Assembly (NCBI RefSeq): GCF_016801865.2 | Contig: NC_068938.1 | Span: 188,676,850 to 188,740,849, forward strand | Source: Culex pipiens pallens | Taxonomy: Eukaryota; Arthropoda; Insecta; Diptera; Culicidae | DNA: 64,000 nucleotides | Direction: 5' to 3' | Shown here: piece after piece, positions 9,975 to 21,009 of the stretch | How positions within the stretch are numbered: the first letter of the stretch is position 1 | How the letters are laid out: each line of letters opens with the position of its first letter | Position numbers and translations under genes: made by a program | Notes under the pieces: model-generated | The model's database searches: none | Told to the model about the DNA's origin: nothing | The model's input: only the letters and a program-made list of their open reading frames with translations

Positions 9975-12900
9975 GTAATCTTACATTCTTCAATTCTACA
10001 ATTCTTATTTCAAAAATTCTAAAAATCTAAATTTCTAAATTTTTAAAACTCTCAAGACTTTAAATTCTAAAATTCTAGGATTCTTAAGCTAAATTTGAAA
10101 TTCACACACACACACATTTCTAAATAAATTTTAAAATTCTAAAATTCCAAAATCCAAAGTTCTTAAATAACATTCGACAAATTTTAAAATGATTAAATTC
10201 TAAAAAAATTATTTAATATTCTGAAATTACAAATTTATTAAATTCTAAAATTTCAGTTCTAATATTCTACAATTCAAAAATTAAAAATAGATTCAAAAAT
10301 TCTGAAATTGTTTAACTATTAAATTCTAAAACTCTAATATTCTATAATTCAGAAATTTCAAATTTATTAAATTCTAAAATTCCAAATTCTGAAATTTTAA
10401 ATTATTTAATTCCAAATTCTAAAATTCTAAGATTCTAATATTCTGTAATTTTAAAATTATTTAATTACAAAATAATAAAATTATTAAATTCCAAAATATT
10501 TCATTCTTAAATTTTAAAATTCCAAAACTCAATACTTTTCAAATTTTAATAACCTTTATTCAAAAATTCAAGACTCTTCTGAATTTCTACATTTCTAGAT
10601 TTCTAAAATTCTAAATTTCCAAAACACAGAAATTCTCAAAATTTATGCTTCCTCAATTCTTCAATTCTATATTTATATATATGAGATTCTAAAATTCTAT
10701 GATTCCAATGTTAAGAAATTTTTAAATTCTATATTTTTTTATTTAAATTAATTGAAAATTTCGAAAATTCTAAATTTTTCAACATCTCAATTTCTTAATT
10801 TCAAAATTTCTTAATTTTTATACTTCTAAATTGAGAATTTCTAAAATTCTAAAATTCAAAGATCCTAAAATTTAAAAATTTTAACATTTTGAAGTTCAAA
10901 AATTATGAAATTTTAAAACTTTGAATTATTAAATTTTGAAATTCGAAACTTTAAATTTTGAAATTTAAAATTTCTAAAATTCAAAAACACTGAAACACTA
11001 AAATCTAAAATTCTATAATTCTAAAGTTCTTTAATCTTTAAACAATAAAATTTTGTAAAATTTAAGGATTGAAATTCTAAAATTTGAATATTCTAAAAAT
11101 TCTTAAAGTCTAAAATGTTCAAATTGTAATAGTCTAAAATTTCAAAATTGTAATAGTAGTATTAAGTTCTAAAATTCTATGATTCTAAAATTCAAAAATT
11201 CTAAAATTCTAAAATTCTAAAATTCTAAAATTCTAAAATTCTAAAATTCTAAAATTCTAAAATTCTAAAATTCTAAAATTCTAAAATTCTAAAATTCTAA
11301 AATTCTAAAATTCTAAAATTCTAAAATTCTAAAATTCTAAAATTCTAAAATTCTAAAATTCTAAAATTCTAAAATTCTAAAATTCTAAAATTCTAAAATT
11401 CTAAAATTCTAAAATTCTAAAATTCTAAAATTCTAAAATTCTAAAATTCTAAAATTCTTAAATTCTAAAATTCTAAAATTCTAAAATTCTAAAATTCTAA
11501 AATTCTAAAATTCTAAAATTCTAAAATTCTAAAATTCTAAAATTCTAAAATTCTAAAATTCTAAAATTCTAAAATTCTAAAATTCTAAAATTCTAAAATT
11601 CTAAAATTCTAAAATTCTAAAATTCTAAAATTCTAAAATTCTAAAATTCTAAAATTCTAAAATTCTAAAATTCTAAAATTCTAAAATTCTAAAATTCTAA
11701 AATTCTAAAATTCTAAAATTCTAAAATTCTAAAATTCTAAAATTCTAAAATTCTAAAATTCTAAAATTCTAAAATTCTAAAATTCTAAAATTCTAAAATT
11801 CTAAAATTCTAAATTCTAAAATTCTAAAATTCTAAAATTCTAAAATTCTGTGATTCTAAATTCTAAAATTCTAAAATTCTAAAATTCTAAAATTCTAAAA
11901 TTCTAAAATTCTAAAATTCTAAAATTCTAAAATTCTAAAATTCTAAAATTCTAAAATTCTAAAATTCTAAAATTCTAAAATTCTAAAATTCTAAAATTCT
12001 AAAATTCTAAAATTCTAAAATTCTAAAATTCTAAAATTCTAAAATTCTAAAATTCTAAAATTCTAAAATTCTAAAATTCTAAAATTCTAAAATTCTAAAA
12101 TTCTAAAATTCTAAAATTCTAAAATTCTAAAATTCTAAAATTCTAAAATTCTAAAATTCTAAAATTCTAAAATTCTAAAATTCTCAAATTCTCAAATTCC
12201 AAAATTCTCAAAGTCCGTTATTCTCAAATTCTAAAATTCTAAAATTCTAAAATTCTAAAATTCTAAAATTCTAAAATTCTAAAATTCTAAAATTCTAAAA
12301 TTCTCAAATTCTCAAATTCCAAAATTCTCAAAGTCCGTTATTCTCAAATTCTCAAAATCTCAAATTCCCTAATTCCCTAATTCTTTAATTCCCAAATTCC
12401 CAAATTCACAAATTCCTAAATTCCCAAATTCTTAAGTTCCCAAATTCTTAAATTCCCAAATTGCCAAACTCTCAAATTCTCAAATTCCTAAATTCCTATA
12501 TTCTCAAATTCCTAAATTCCCAAATTCACAAATTCCTCAATTCTCAAATTCTTAATTTCCCAAATTCCCAAATTCTTAAATTCCCAAATTCCCAAATTCC
12601 TAAATTCTCAAATTCCCATATTCCTAAAAATAAAATCAAAAATTCTAAAATTCAAAATTTCAAAAATTCAAAAATTTAGAAATTTAATAATTTAACAATT
12701 CAAAACTTCAATTATTCAAAAATTTCAAAATTCCTTTATTTCTCAATTCCTAAATTCCTAAATTCCTAAATTCCTAAATTCCTAAATTCCTAAATTCCTA
12801 AATTCCTAAACTCCTAAATTCCTAAATTCCTAAATTCCTAAATTCCTAAATTCCTAAATTCCTAAATTCCTAAATTCCTAAATTCCTGAATTCCTAAATT

Positions 12901-14188
12901 CCTGAATTCCTAAATTCCTAAATTCCTTAATTCCTAAATTCCTAAAATTCTTAATTTCTAAATTCCTAAATTCCTAAATTCCTAAATTCCTAAATTCCTA
13001 AATTCTTAAATTTCTAAATTCCTAAATTCCTAAATTCCTTAGTTCCCAAGTTCCTAAATTCCTAAATTCCTTAATTCCTAAATTCCTAAATTCCCAAATT
13101 CCTAAATTCCTAAATTCCTAAATTCCTAAATTCCTAAATTCCTAAATTCCTAAATTCCTAAATTCCTAAATTCCTAAATTCCTAAATTGCTCAATTCCTA
13201 AATTCCTAAATTCCTAAATTCCTAAATTCCAAAATTCCAAAATTCCAAAATTCCTGAATTCCTAAATTCCTAAATTCCTGAATTCCTAAGTTCCTAAATT
13301 TCTAAATTCCTTAATTCTTAAGTTCCAAATTCCTAAATTCCTAAATTTTCAAATTCCTAAATTCCCAAATTCCCAAATTCTTAAATTCCCAAATTCTTAA
13401 ATTCCAAAATTCCTAAATTCCTCAATTCTCAAATTCCTGAATTCCCAAATTTCCAAATTCCCAAATTCATAAATTCCTAAATTCCTTAATTACTTAATTC
13501 CTAAATTTCTAAATTCCTAAATTCCTAAATTCCTAAATTCCTAAATTCCTAAATTCCTAAATTCCTAAATTCCCAAATTCACAAATTCCTCAATTCTCCA
13601 ATTCTTAATTTCCCAAATTCCCAAATTCTTAAATTCCCAAATTCCTAAATTCCCAAATTCCTAAATTCCCAAATTCTCAAATTCCCATATTCATAAATTC
13701 CTAAATTCCTAAATTCCTAAATTCCCCAATTCTTAAATTCCCAAAATCCCAAATTCATAATTTCCTAAATTCCTGAATTCCCAAATTCCCAAATTCTTAA
13801 ATTCCCAAATTTTCAATTTCCCAGATTCCCAAAATCCCAAATCCCAAATTCCCATATTCACAAATTCCCAAATTCTTAAATTCCCAAATTCCCAAAATCA
13901 CAAATTCCCCAATTCCCAAATTTCCATATTCCCAAAATCCTCAATTTCCAAATTTTTAAATTCCCAAACTCTCAAATTCTCAAATTCCTTAATTCCTAAA
14001 TTCTCAAATTCCTAAATTCCTCAATCCCCAAATTCTTAAATTCCCAAGTTCTTAAATTCTCCAATTCCCAAATTCTCAAATTCCCAAATTCCTATATTCC
14101 CAATTTCTTAAATTCCCAAATTCTCAAATTCCCAGATTCCCAAAATCCCAAATTCCCAAATTCACAAATTCCCAAATTCCAAAATTCT

Positions 14189-14190
<2 letters not shown>
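9975..14190. repeat. 4.2-kb tract of degenerate 8-bp repeat (TAAAATTC and relatives)
   Basis: The whole stretch is built from TTC-A-rich octamers. At 9975-11190 it is highly diverged. At 11191-12303 it is almost pure TAAAATTC. At 12351-14190 it turns into mixtures of TTCCTAAA, TTCCCAAA and TTCTCAAA. A higher-order copy exists: the segment starting TTCTCAAATTCTCAAATTCC at 12181 recurs at 12301, 120 bases later. The gradient suggests a minisatellite expanding from its centre while the edges decay. Confidence 0.96.

Positions 14191-14271
<81 letters not shown>
14191..14271. repeat. (AC)n microsatellite, about 40 units
   Basis: This is a pure dinucleotide run terminating the 8-bp repeat tract. 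Confidence 0.97.
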
Positions 14272-14273
<2 letters not shown>

Positions 14274-14954
14274 GATTAGTTATTAAATTAATTATGTATT
14301 ATTTGCCTCTATAAATAAAAAAAACGAATCAACTGTTTTACTGAACCAAAGAAATATCCAACGGTCAATTCAAAAACCAAAACCAACGGTCAATTCAAAA
14401 ACCGATTAAACCGTTCGGGATGGCTGCGTGCGTTTTGTTTTGAACCAGGCGTCACCAACCGTAACCACTCAAAATCGACAACATTGTTCTCGATTTTGTT
14501 GCAAATGTTACCGGACGACTGATCGACAACATTCTGAAACGAATTTCAGAACGAATCGAGAACAATGTTGTCGATTTCCCGGACAGGATTTCTATCCGTG
14601 TGAATATGAGATTTACCTGGATGTGATTGATCCATATCAGCTGAAGCTTACTATCGAAATGCGAGACTAGAACTGCAAACAAAACTTGGCCGTAGCCTTC
14701 GTTAATCGCTATCTTTGCAATGCCGGTTATCTTAAGGCAGTAGACTCTGATACGGTTAAACCCTAAATTATTCTGCAAATTTGACTGCTTTATTATTTTT
14801 TTTTTGTTATCCTTAAACACTGAAAAATGGCTAAAAATCACTCTAAAATTGAACTTTTTACCAACATCCACATATCGCCATATCGATTCATTATCAAATT
14901 ATATAAAGTGTGTCTCAGATATTTTTGCAGCTATTCTGAATAAAATTACTACAT
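14272..14954. other. Non-coding; contains a 24-bp inverted repeat
   Basis: Bases 14472-14495 and 14554-14577 are perfect inverted copies (AAATCGACAACATTG ... CAATGTTGTCGATTT), able to form a hairpin with a 58-base loop. The sequence immediately right of it, CGGACAGGATTTCTATCCG, is shared with the flank of gene A at about 8500. A short frame crosses the area, but nothing in it resembles a known domain. This is probably a MITE fragment. Confidence 0.5.
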
Positions 14955-15002
14955 AAAGGTGAGGAAAACGCCAACCACCTTAAAGGGGATTGAATAACGT
15001 GA
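14955..15002 (+). mobile_element. Solo 3' end of the DINE/Helentron-like family
   Basis: GTGAGGAAAACGCCAACCACC is followed by a GGTGG-like loop strand and GATT(G)AA. This matches the right ends of the longer elements at 22693-22732, 26421-26450 and 33346-33387. Only the terminal block is left. Confidence 0.5.
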
Positions 15003-15725
15003 GCTTGAAGCACGAACTTACTACTTCTGACATGATATGCGTATCCACAGTGCTCTGCAGCACCGACATGGCCAGTTAGCTTTATCTTATCGGTTTTATT
15101 GAGAATTTTTTTATTACAGGTTTTCTGAGAAAGATTTCCTATTTTTATGTGTAAGCTGATTTGGCATTATATAGAAGAATGATACAGTCCAGACTCGATT
15201 CTCCGAATTTCTCAGAAAAAAAAATCCATCGAATCTTTGAGTAAGGCTAGTACAAATTTGTTCAAAGTTTTGCCTTTCGTTTCTGCTCGAGTTCGAGGGT
15301 AGAGCAAAAAAAAATATCATATTTCAAGCTCTTATTCCAAAATTCCGCAATAAAAGAAAGTATCATTAATTGTTTAACGCATTATAACAGGTACTTTGCC
15401 GTAAAAAAAAAAACAAGATTTAAAATAATGCATTCAGTTTTTTCCCCTCAAGGTACATAATAAATCCAGAGTTTTTTTTTTAAAAGGACCTATAAACTAT
15501 TGTCTTTCATATGTTTATAGGACCTTTTCAAAAAAAAACTCTAGAAACGCAACAAAAAACGTTACTCAATGAAATCAATAAAGTTGTCAATAGATTGTTC
15601 AATTTTTTTCATATAAAATTTCAATTTTCGTTATCTTTCAGCCTTCTCACTTTAATAATTATTTGATGGATGATTAGATTCCCCTACATTATTTATCATA
15701 AATTTAATAATCCTTCTTCCTCTAC
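15003..15725. other. AT-rich stretch with pogo-like remnants, no gene seen
   Basis: ACAGTCCAGACTCGATTCTCC at about 15183 matches the terminal motif seen near 24297, 25045, 50368 and 62098. Bases 15462-15545 contain an inverted pair around AGGACCTATAAAC. No domain-bearing frame is present. Confidence 0.5.
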
Positions 15726-16028
15726 CAAATCAAATCAAATCAAATTATTCGCTCTACAGCATTGCCTTGGCGTTCTCGATTGCGAGGTTCCTACTCGAAA
15801 CTAGGTGTCCGAAGGCTTGATTGTTGAGGCAATTGCAAACCTCTTTTTACACCTTAGCTTCCTTCCACCCCGGGATTCGAACTGACGACCTTTGGATTGT
15901 GAGTCCAACTGCCTACAGCGACTCCACCGAGGCAGGACCCAGGGAGACGACTCCTACACCTGGATTGAGCTAACGACTTAACGCTCTAGGTTAGACTGGG
16001 ACCAACATTTACTTCCCCGTCCGACATT
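15726..16028 (-). mobile_element. 5'-truncated tRNA-related SINE, copy 1
   Basis: On the - strand this reads as a tRNA-like module (anticodon-like loop CTCACAA, B-box GTTCGAATCCC), then a body, then a tail of repeated TTTGA-type units at 15728-15748. It is about 90% alike by eye to the copy at 35855-36264 but lacks that copy's upstream tRNA-like module. It therefore appears 5'-truncated at about 16028. Confidence 0.75.
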
Positions 16029-16385
16029 TGAAATCACTAAATAGCGACATCTACAATGTATCATAAATAAAAGAAAGTTGTTAGTATTTAAAATTGAGGT
16101 GAAAAGTCATCGATTGTGATTGGACACTCAATAATATTTTAACTGAATGAATGTACATAGAAAAGAAAATCTGAATAAATATAAATAAAAAAAAAGTTAC
16201 TTTAAACCACATCAGTAATTGATGCCTTCTTCCTAAAATCAATTGAAGACGCTTTCTGCTTGTATTCAAATGCGCCTGAATACATGCAAACAAAATGCTA
16301 TAAAAGCGTTACTTACGTTTCTGCTATAAAAAGCTTGGGCTAACGAGGCCGATTCCATAAAGCTTAGTGCTGCCTCAGCCGGATC

Positions 16386-17018
16386 TTTTGCAATGTTTAC
16401 CCTTTTTTGCATCCGTCAAAATTATATTTTTGCACAATTGCTCATAACTTTTGATAGCGTTGTCAGATCTTCAATCTTTTGGGCTCGTTGGAAAGGTTTT
16501 TTGATTACCTATCTAACGATGGGTCGTAACATAGATCCGGACAACTTTTTCATCGAAATTTTGAGATCCGGCCTCAAAAAATTGTATTAAAATACACTTA
16601 AGTGACCATAACTTTTGATAGGGTGGACGCGTTGGAAAGGTCTTTCAAATACCTTTCTAAAAATGTATAACATGACGGGATTCCTTACAAAAACCACCCT
16701 TTTTACAATCTTTTGGACTTTAGTCAAAATCGTTTTTAAGCATAACTTTTGAAGTACTTACATCAACATTTATAGATAGTGACTTAGGGGACCCCAAGAT
16801 GGATCGAATGAGGCCAAAACGGACAAAATCGGTTCAGCCAGTCCCGAGATAATCAAGTGCAATTATTTTGATCAACATCCAACCACCCGCACAGACATTT
16901 GCTCAGAATTTGATTCTGAGTCGATATGTATACATGAAGGTGGGTCTAGGAGGGCAAATCAAGAAGTTCGCTTTTCGAGTGATTTTATAGCCTTTCCTCA
17001 TTGAGGTGAGGAAGGCAA
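16386..17018 (-). mobile_element. Truncated DINE/Helentron-like element, reverse orientation
   Basis: Its 5' end is at the right (TTGCCTTCCTCACCTCAATGA on the - strand). Next come the conserved TATACATATCGACTCAGAATC block and one satellite monomer (GAGGCCGGATCTC). The 3' stem-loop end seen in the three longer copies is missing. See the element at 21309 for the full plan. Confidence 0.65.
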
Positions 17019-17732
17019 AAAACAGAGAATCCGTTTAAAGATACAACGATTTTTGAATATTTGCATAGCCTTTTTGTATGGCCAGATGCCAAAATTGTAT
17101 GGAGAGTTGTATGGAAGAACGTATGATGAAAAATGTGCCCTCTGGTAATAAAAAAAAGAACACAATGTGTCATGTCATAAAGTTTCATTTTCTTCCAAAT
17201 CAAATTATACCGAAATTGGATTTCCAATGGAGAGAGATTTGCTTTTCTGCAAAAAAAAAAAAAATCAAAAACTCAGACATTTTTTTACACATTTTTTTAA
17301 ATTTATGGTTGGACTGCTATGTGATTTTTTTTATTTTCCGCATCCCATAACAGCCCCTATGTTTCATCTGACGATATTTCGGAAAATTTTCATTCAATTT
17401 TCAATGCTGAAAAGTGAAAATTTTGGGAAAAGTTCTAATCTAATCGAACACAAGCGCAGCCAGTCCGAAGAAAGCATCCTGGATGAACTTGCGGTTAGAT
17501 TACGCCTCAAGTCCTTTCTTGTCAATATTTATAATGGCAGTACATCCGAGTAACCCCAAAAATGTACAGCAAAAATAAAGCGGCCAGGCCTACTGCGTTG
17601 CATTAACCGCAGAGACAGATTCGGTGAACGGATCACATTTCACAGAATCAACAGGGGAGGAAGGATGCGTGGACATACCGTACCAAACGCTCCGAGTCAG
17701 TTAGGTGTGGTGTGTAAGTGTAAATTGGCAAA
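17019..17732. other. AT-rich stretch, no gene seen
   Basis: The segment TTGTATGG(CC)AG...GGAGA(G/T)TTGTATGGAAGAAC near 17075-17120 recurs near 20715 and resembles parts of the repeats at 45660 and 56835. It is therefore old dispersed repeat. No protein domain is visible in the short open frames. Confidence 0.45.
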
Positions 17733-17734
17733 TA

Positions 17735-18152
17735 CAGTCGACTCTCTGGCTGTCGATCTTCTCGATATCAATAAAGCTCCATGTACCGATGAATTCTTCA
17801 GTCCCTTCAAACAGCATACTTCGATTGTCTTTATTCCTCGATATTTTCTCTTGCTTGAAGGATCTTTTCCTCGACGGTCCCTTGAATTCTATTTGCTTTA
17901 AATATCTATTCCGGTTGTCAATAATTTTACTTTCTCATGGCTTGCATAGACATTTTTTTTAAAGAAACGAAGCTTTGAAGGGTGTTTGACATTTATTTGT
18001 TTTTGTTTGCTGGACGTTGCCATGATTCTTTCCTATAGCTGGTCAGCAAGAAAAAACAAATTTCAATCGAGTCTTCATTTTGCATAGTTCTGTAAACTGA
18101 TGATTCTCTTCCTCGACGGTCCCTTGGATATTGACAACCAGAGAGTCGACTG
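17735..18152. mobile_element. pogo/Tigger-like MITE, 418 bp
   Basis: The ends CAGTCGACTCTCTGG and CCAGAGAGTCGACTG are perfect inverted copies, and pairing continues imperfectly for about 10 more bases. The element is flanked by TA on both sides (17733-17734 and 18153-18154), the Tc1/mariner/pogo signature. There is no transposase frame. Inside, TTCCTCGACGGTCCCTTG occurs twice (near 17868 and 18108), forming a subterminal repeat. Confidence 0.75.
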
Positions 18153-19298
18153 TAATTATATTTTTAGGAGGGAAGTGGAATTGGGCAATTGAAGTTGGGG
18201 AAAATGGAAATTCGGAAAGGGATAATGGGGAAGGGATAGAAGGGTTATTTAATAATATCATAATATAGGGGAATATAATAATTTAACAACTTATGATGGA
18301 AATCTCTCACCAAGAAACAGCAAATCTTTAACATAAAGCTCAATTCTTCAAAAGACGCCGCGAGGTGGTATCCCGATCATCAGATTCCAGGTTCTTCTCA
18401 GGAGGCAGGCCGATCATTTGACGTGAACACTTTCACTTTTGCACTGAGTATGTCCGCTCCCAACCAAAATTTCCCCATGGTTCGGTGGTTCTAACAAAGA
18501 AGTTGCACTTATGGCCTGTTTTGAAAACTATACAAAATCTTATCACAAGAAAATGTGAACTTTTAGAAAACTAATTGAAAAACCGACAACTTTTAAATTC
18601 TTTAGAAGCATTTCGAACCCCGAAAATTTTGGGAAAAGTTCTAGGCCAAAAACTTCTCATTTACACATTAAAAAAAACTTTTTGTAGTGGGTTTTTTCCT
18701 CCTAGGACAAATCGATGCCTCTGTGCTTTCTTATGCTAACTAGAAAGGAATCCCAGCAAGCTTAGTACATGAGAGCATAGAGGCATCGAAATCAGGAAAA
18801 AAGGCTTGAAACCGGTTTGGTGTTCATAGCCCCCTTGATAGCCCCACAAATGTTACACCAGTATTATCAAAAAAAATTGCTGCAAAATTTTGCGACAGCA
18901 CGCAAAAAAAATTAGTTCGCGTTAGTTATTACAAATTTAATACAGGATATATGTGGGAATGTACCCAATATCTCGTAGTTACGTATCTTTTCTGCAACAC
19001 GTGGGTTGGACCCCCCATCTTGGGTGGAACACTGTTTGCCCACATGGTGTGAGGCAGAGGAAGGACTTCGAGAGCTAAATTATGCTGCCGTCGGTAGTCT
19101 TCCCCACAAGGGGGGTTCTTTTCCATTATATTTTGGACATTTTCGGCATCAACACAAACCGGTTTTCACGTTTGCCAATTCAGCTGCTGCAGCTTGTCTG
19201 CTTCAAAAAGGGGAGTTCACCTAAGTGAACACGTGGTTCGATAGTAAGGAAAAAGAACTGCAGCTATAGAGCAAATTGTTATATGCACAATTAGAAGA
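18153..19298. other. Non-coding, with a duplicated segment and a small hairpin
   Basis: Bases about 18670-18910 resemble 23500-23660 (sharing AGGCTTGAAACCGGTTTGG and the run GCCCCACAAA...TTACACCA). In this copy an 80-bp hairpin (18711-18790; ends ATCGATGCCTCT and AGGCATCGA) is inserted. Bases 18990-19220 are GC-richer and contain GTGAACACGTGGTTC near 19226. No gene is seen. Confidence 0.5.
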
Positions 19299-19304
19299 TT
19301 TATT
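19299..19304 (-). terminator. AATAAA polyadenylation signal of gene B
   Basis: AATAAA on the - strand begins 14 bases after the stop codon of the ZZ-Di19-RING gene. Confidence 0.7.
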
Positions 19305-19317
19305 TCAGCGATTTTGA

Positions 19318-20035
19318 TTAATTGATCTCCGTACGGCACATAGGACAGTTATTGTTTTCCTGCAACCATGTATTAATACATGCAACATGAAACGCGTGAC
19401 CACAAATCAGTCTTTTGAAATTTTCAACAGAAATTTCTTCGATGCAAACGGAACATTCTTTGTTTCCGTTTCTACCCACTGCACCTAAAACTGAACAAAA
19501 ATTCATCAGCAATTTATCAAAGTATCACACAATTGAACCTGTAGACTCTTACCAAAACCCTTATCATTCTGGTGACTCGCTAGCAAGTGCAGCAACAGAG
19601 TGTCTTCAGCGATCCAACCCTTCCTGCCCTCGGTTCTGAATGTAACACATATCGGGCAGCGTACCTTACAACTCTTGTACGAGTGATATTCCAAACAGTG
19701 CGCCGACAGTTCCTGGACGTTGAAATTTCCGTCGCCACAATTTGGACAGCGGAAGATTCGAGTCTGCTCTGGACGGTCCAAAATTTCGTTCATTTTTTTC
19801 GGCGGGGGAATCATCAACATCGGATGATACGCCTGATGGTTGAGGCTGACGCGTTTCTTACGGTGGCACTCCTCGCAGAGATCGTAGTCTCTGCAGACTA
19901 AACATGCAACGCGAAAACCTCCAAACGAAGCTTTTTCGCAATGGTCACATACAATGCCTAATATATAAGTTGATTTGGATTCATTTCAAGAAAACTGTAT
20001 AAAATTCCTTACTCACCCCAATGTATTTCACTCAT
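19318..20035 (-). CDS. ZZ-Di19-RING-H2 zinc-finger protein (KCMF1-like E3 ligase), gene B
   Basis: Three exons join in frame to a 196-residue protein: 20035-20017 (ATG and six codons, donor GTGAGT), 19957-19553, and 19484-19318 (stop TAA). Both introns are GT-AG, 59 and 68 bp, phase 1. A ZZ finger uses C10, C13, C25, C28, C34, C37, H47 and H51. Two Di19-type C2H2 fingers use C77/C80/H93/H98 and C107/C110/H130/H135. A RING-H2 occupies 152-191 (CSVC, 13 residues, CGHAFH, VAC, 10 residues, CPMC). No signal peptide or membrane segment is seen. ZZ-Di19 is the KCMF1 core, whose human member is linked to ubiquitin ligation with UBR4; the RING implies direct E2 binding (inferred). It is complete and probably functional, and a diverged paralogue of gene A 11 kb away on the same strand. 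The natural substrate is unknown. Confidence 0.88.
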
Positions 20036-20751
20036 TTTTAAAGCAAAACAATAATATTCTTAAGCTACCAAACAGTCGAAATTCAGAGTAGCACTACTGA
20101 GTAGCACGCTGATTCACAACATGCTGGTTGATTAAGAGTCCTAAGTCTGTAGTGGACCCGGCTTTCAAACCAGTTAGTCTTATCACAGACAAACGGATGG
20201 CAATCTTTCAAAATAAACTCTTTTACGGCAAATATCAAAGCTCCGAAATTATTTCCTGAAGATTCATGGACATAGACTTTTTCAATGATTTGAAGTCTGT
20301 TTGTCTGTACTGCTAGTCTTATCAAGAAAGCAATGACGTGAGTCACAGTTTATAGACTGGTGAAATTCGGCTTTTGAGGATAACTAGCCAAGAATTGGTA
20401 GCGTTAATTATAAGCAATTATTATACCGAAATTAAAAGTAAAAAAAAACTTTTTTCAAAATTTTTAATGTTGGATTTGAAATTAATCATTAAGTTTTTTT
20501 ATTTGTTTAAATAATGTTTGAAACCCCTGTTTTTTCGGAAAATTGGCAACACTGCCAAACGAATTTTGAGCAACATGTACCATAGCTCAAAAGATAGCAT
20601 TTTTATCAAATCAAAAGTATAATGAAAGAGATTTTTTCTAAAATGGTGATATTGCGCAATTATTTTTTGTAAAGACATTTTTTTAAAGAGTGTAAATATA
20701 CTAAACCATATACAAAATTGTATGGAGATTTGTATGGAAGAACTTATGATA
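20036..20751. other. Upstream flank of gene B, no further gene seen
   Basis: The gene B promoter should lie just right of 20035, but I see no convincing TATA or initiator. The rest is AT-rich. The TTGTATGGAGATTTGTATGG run at about 20719 is part of a dispersed repeat. Confidence 0.4.
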
Positions 20752-20848
20752 TACCGCCATCAGGGGTGACATTGGGTCATACAAAAATAACGACATTTGT
20801 ATGACCCAATCTCACCCCAGACCTAATGTCAACCCTTATGATGGTACC
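20752..20848. mobile_element. Palindromic MITE, about 97 bp
   Basis: TACC(G)CCATCAGGGGTGAC at the left is mirrored by the right end reading GTACCATCATAAGGGTTGAC on the opposite strand. TGACATTGGGTCATACAAA and its inverse sit in the middle. One arm of the same family is present near 63042-63096. Confidence 0.65.
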
Positions 20849-21009
20849 TGCACATTTTTTTCACTTTTTGATTGGACTTCTGATTGATGAGACATGTACA
20901 GCTTCTTTAAATTAAATTATGTGAAAAATGAGTTCTTCTCAGTGTCCCTTAATTAGCCCTTGTTTTTCCATCTGATCTGAATTTTTTTTATTAAAAATAC
21001 TAAATACTA

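Noticed and set aside
8709..10030. Poly-Glu, poly-Arg, poly-Ser and poly-Pro proteins of 150-380 residues
   Set aside because: They arise from the pure (TCC)n tract. Frames exist in nearly every phase on both strands and the ends are unrelated flanking DNA.
12181..14190. Regularly spaced repeats that could suggest a CRISPR array
   Set aside because: There are no unique spacers. Units are eight bases long and contiguous, and the host is a eukaryote.
14428..14670. Cys-rich 80-residue frame as a zinc-binding protein
   Set aside because: The cysteines come from the two arms of a 24-bp inverted repeat (TGTTGTCGAT-type sequence). The spacing matches no known finger, and the sequence is MITE-like.
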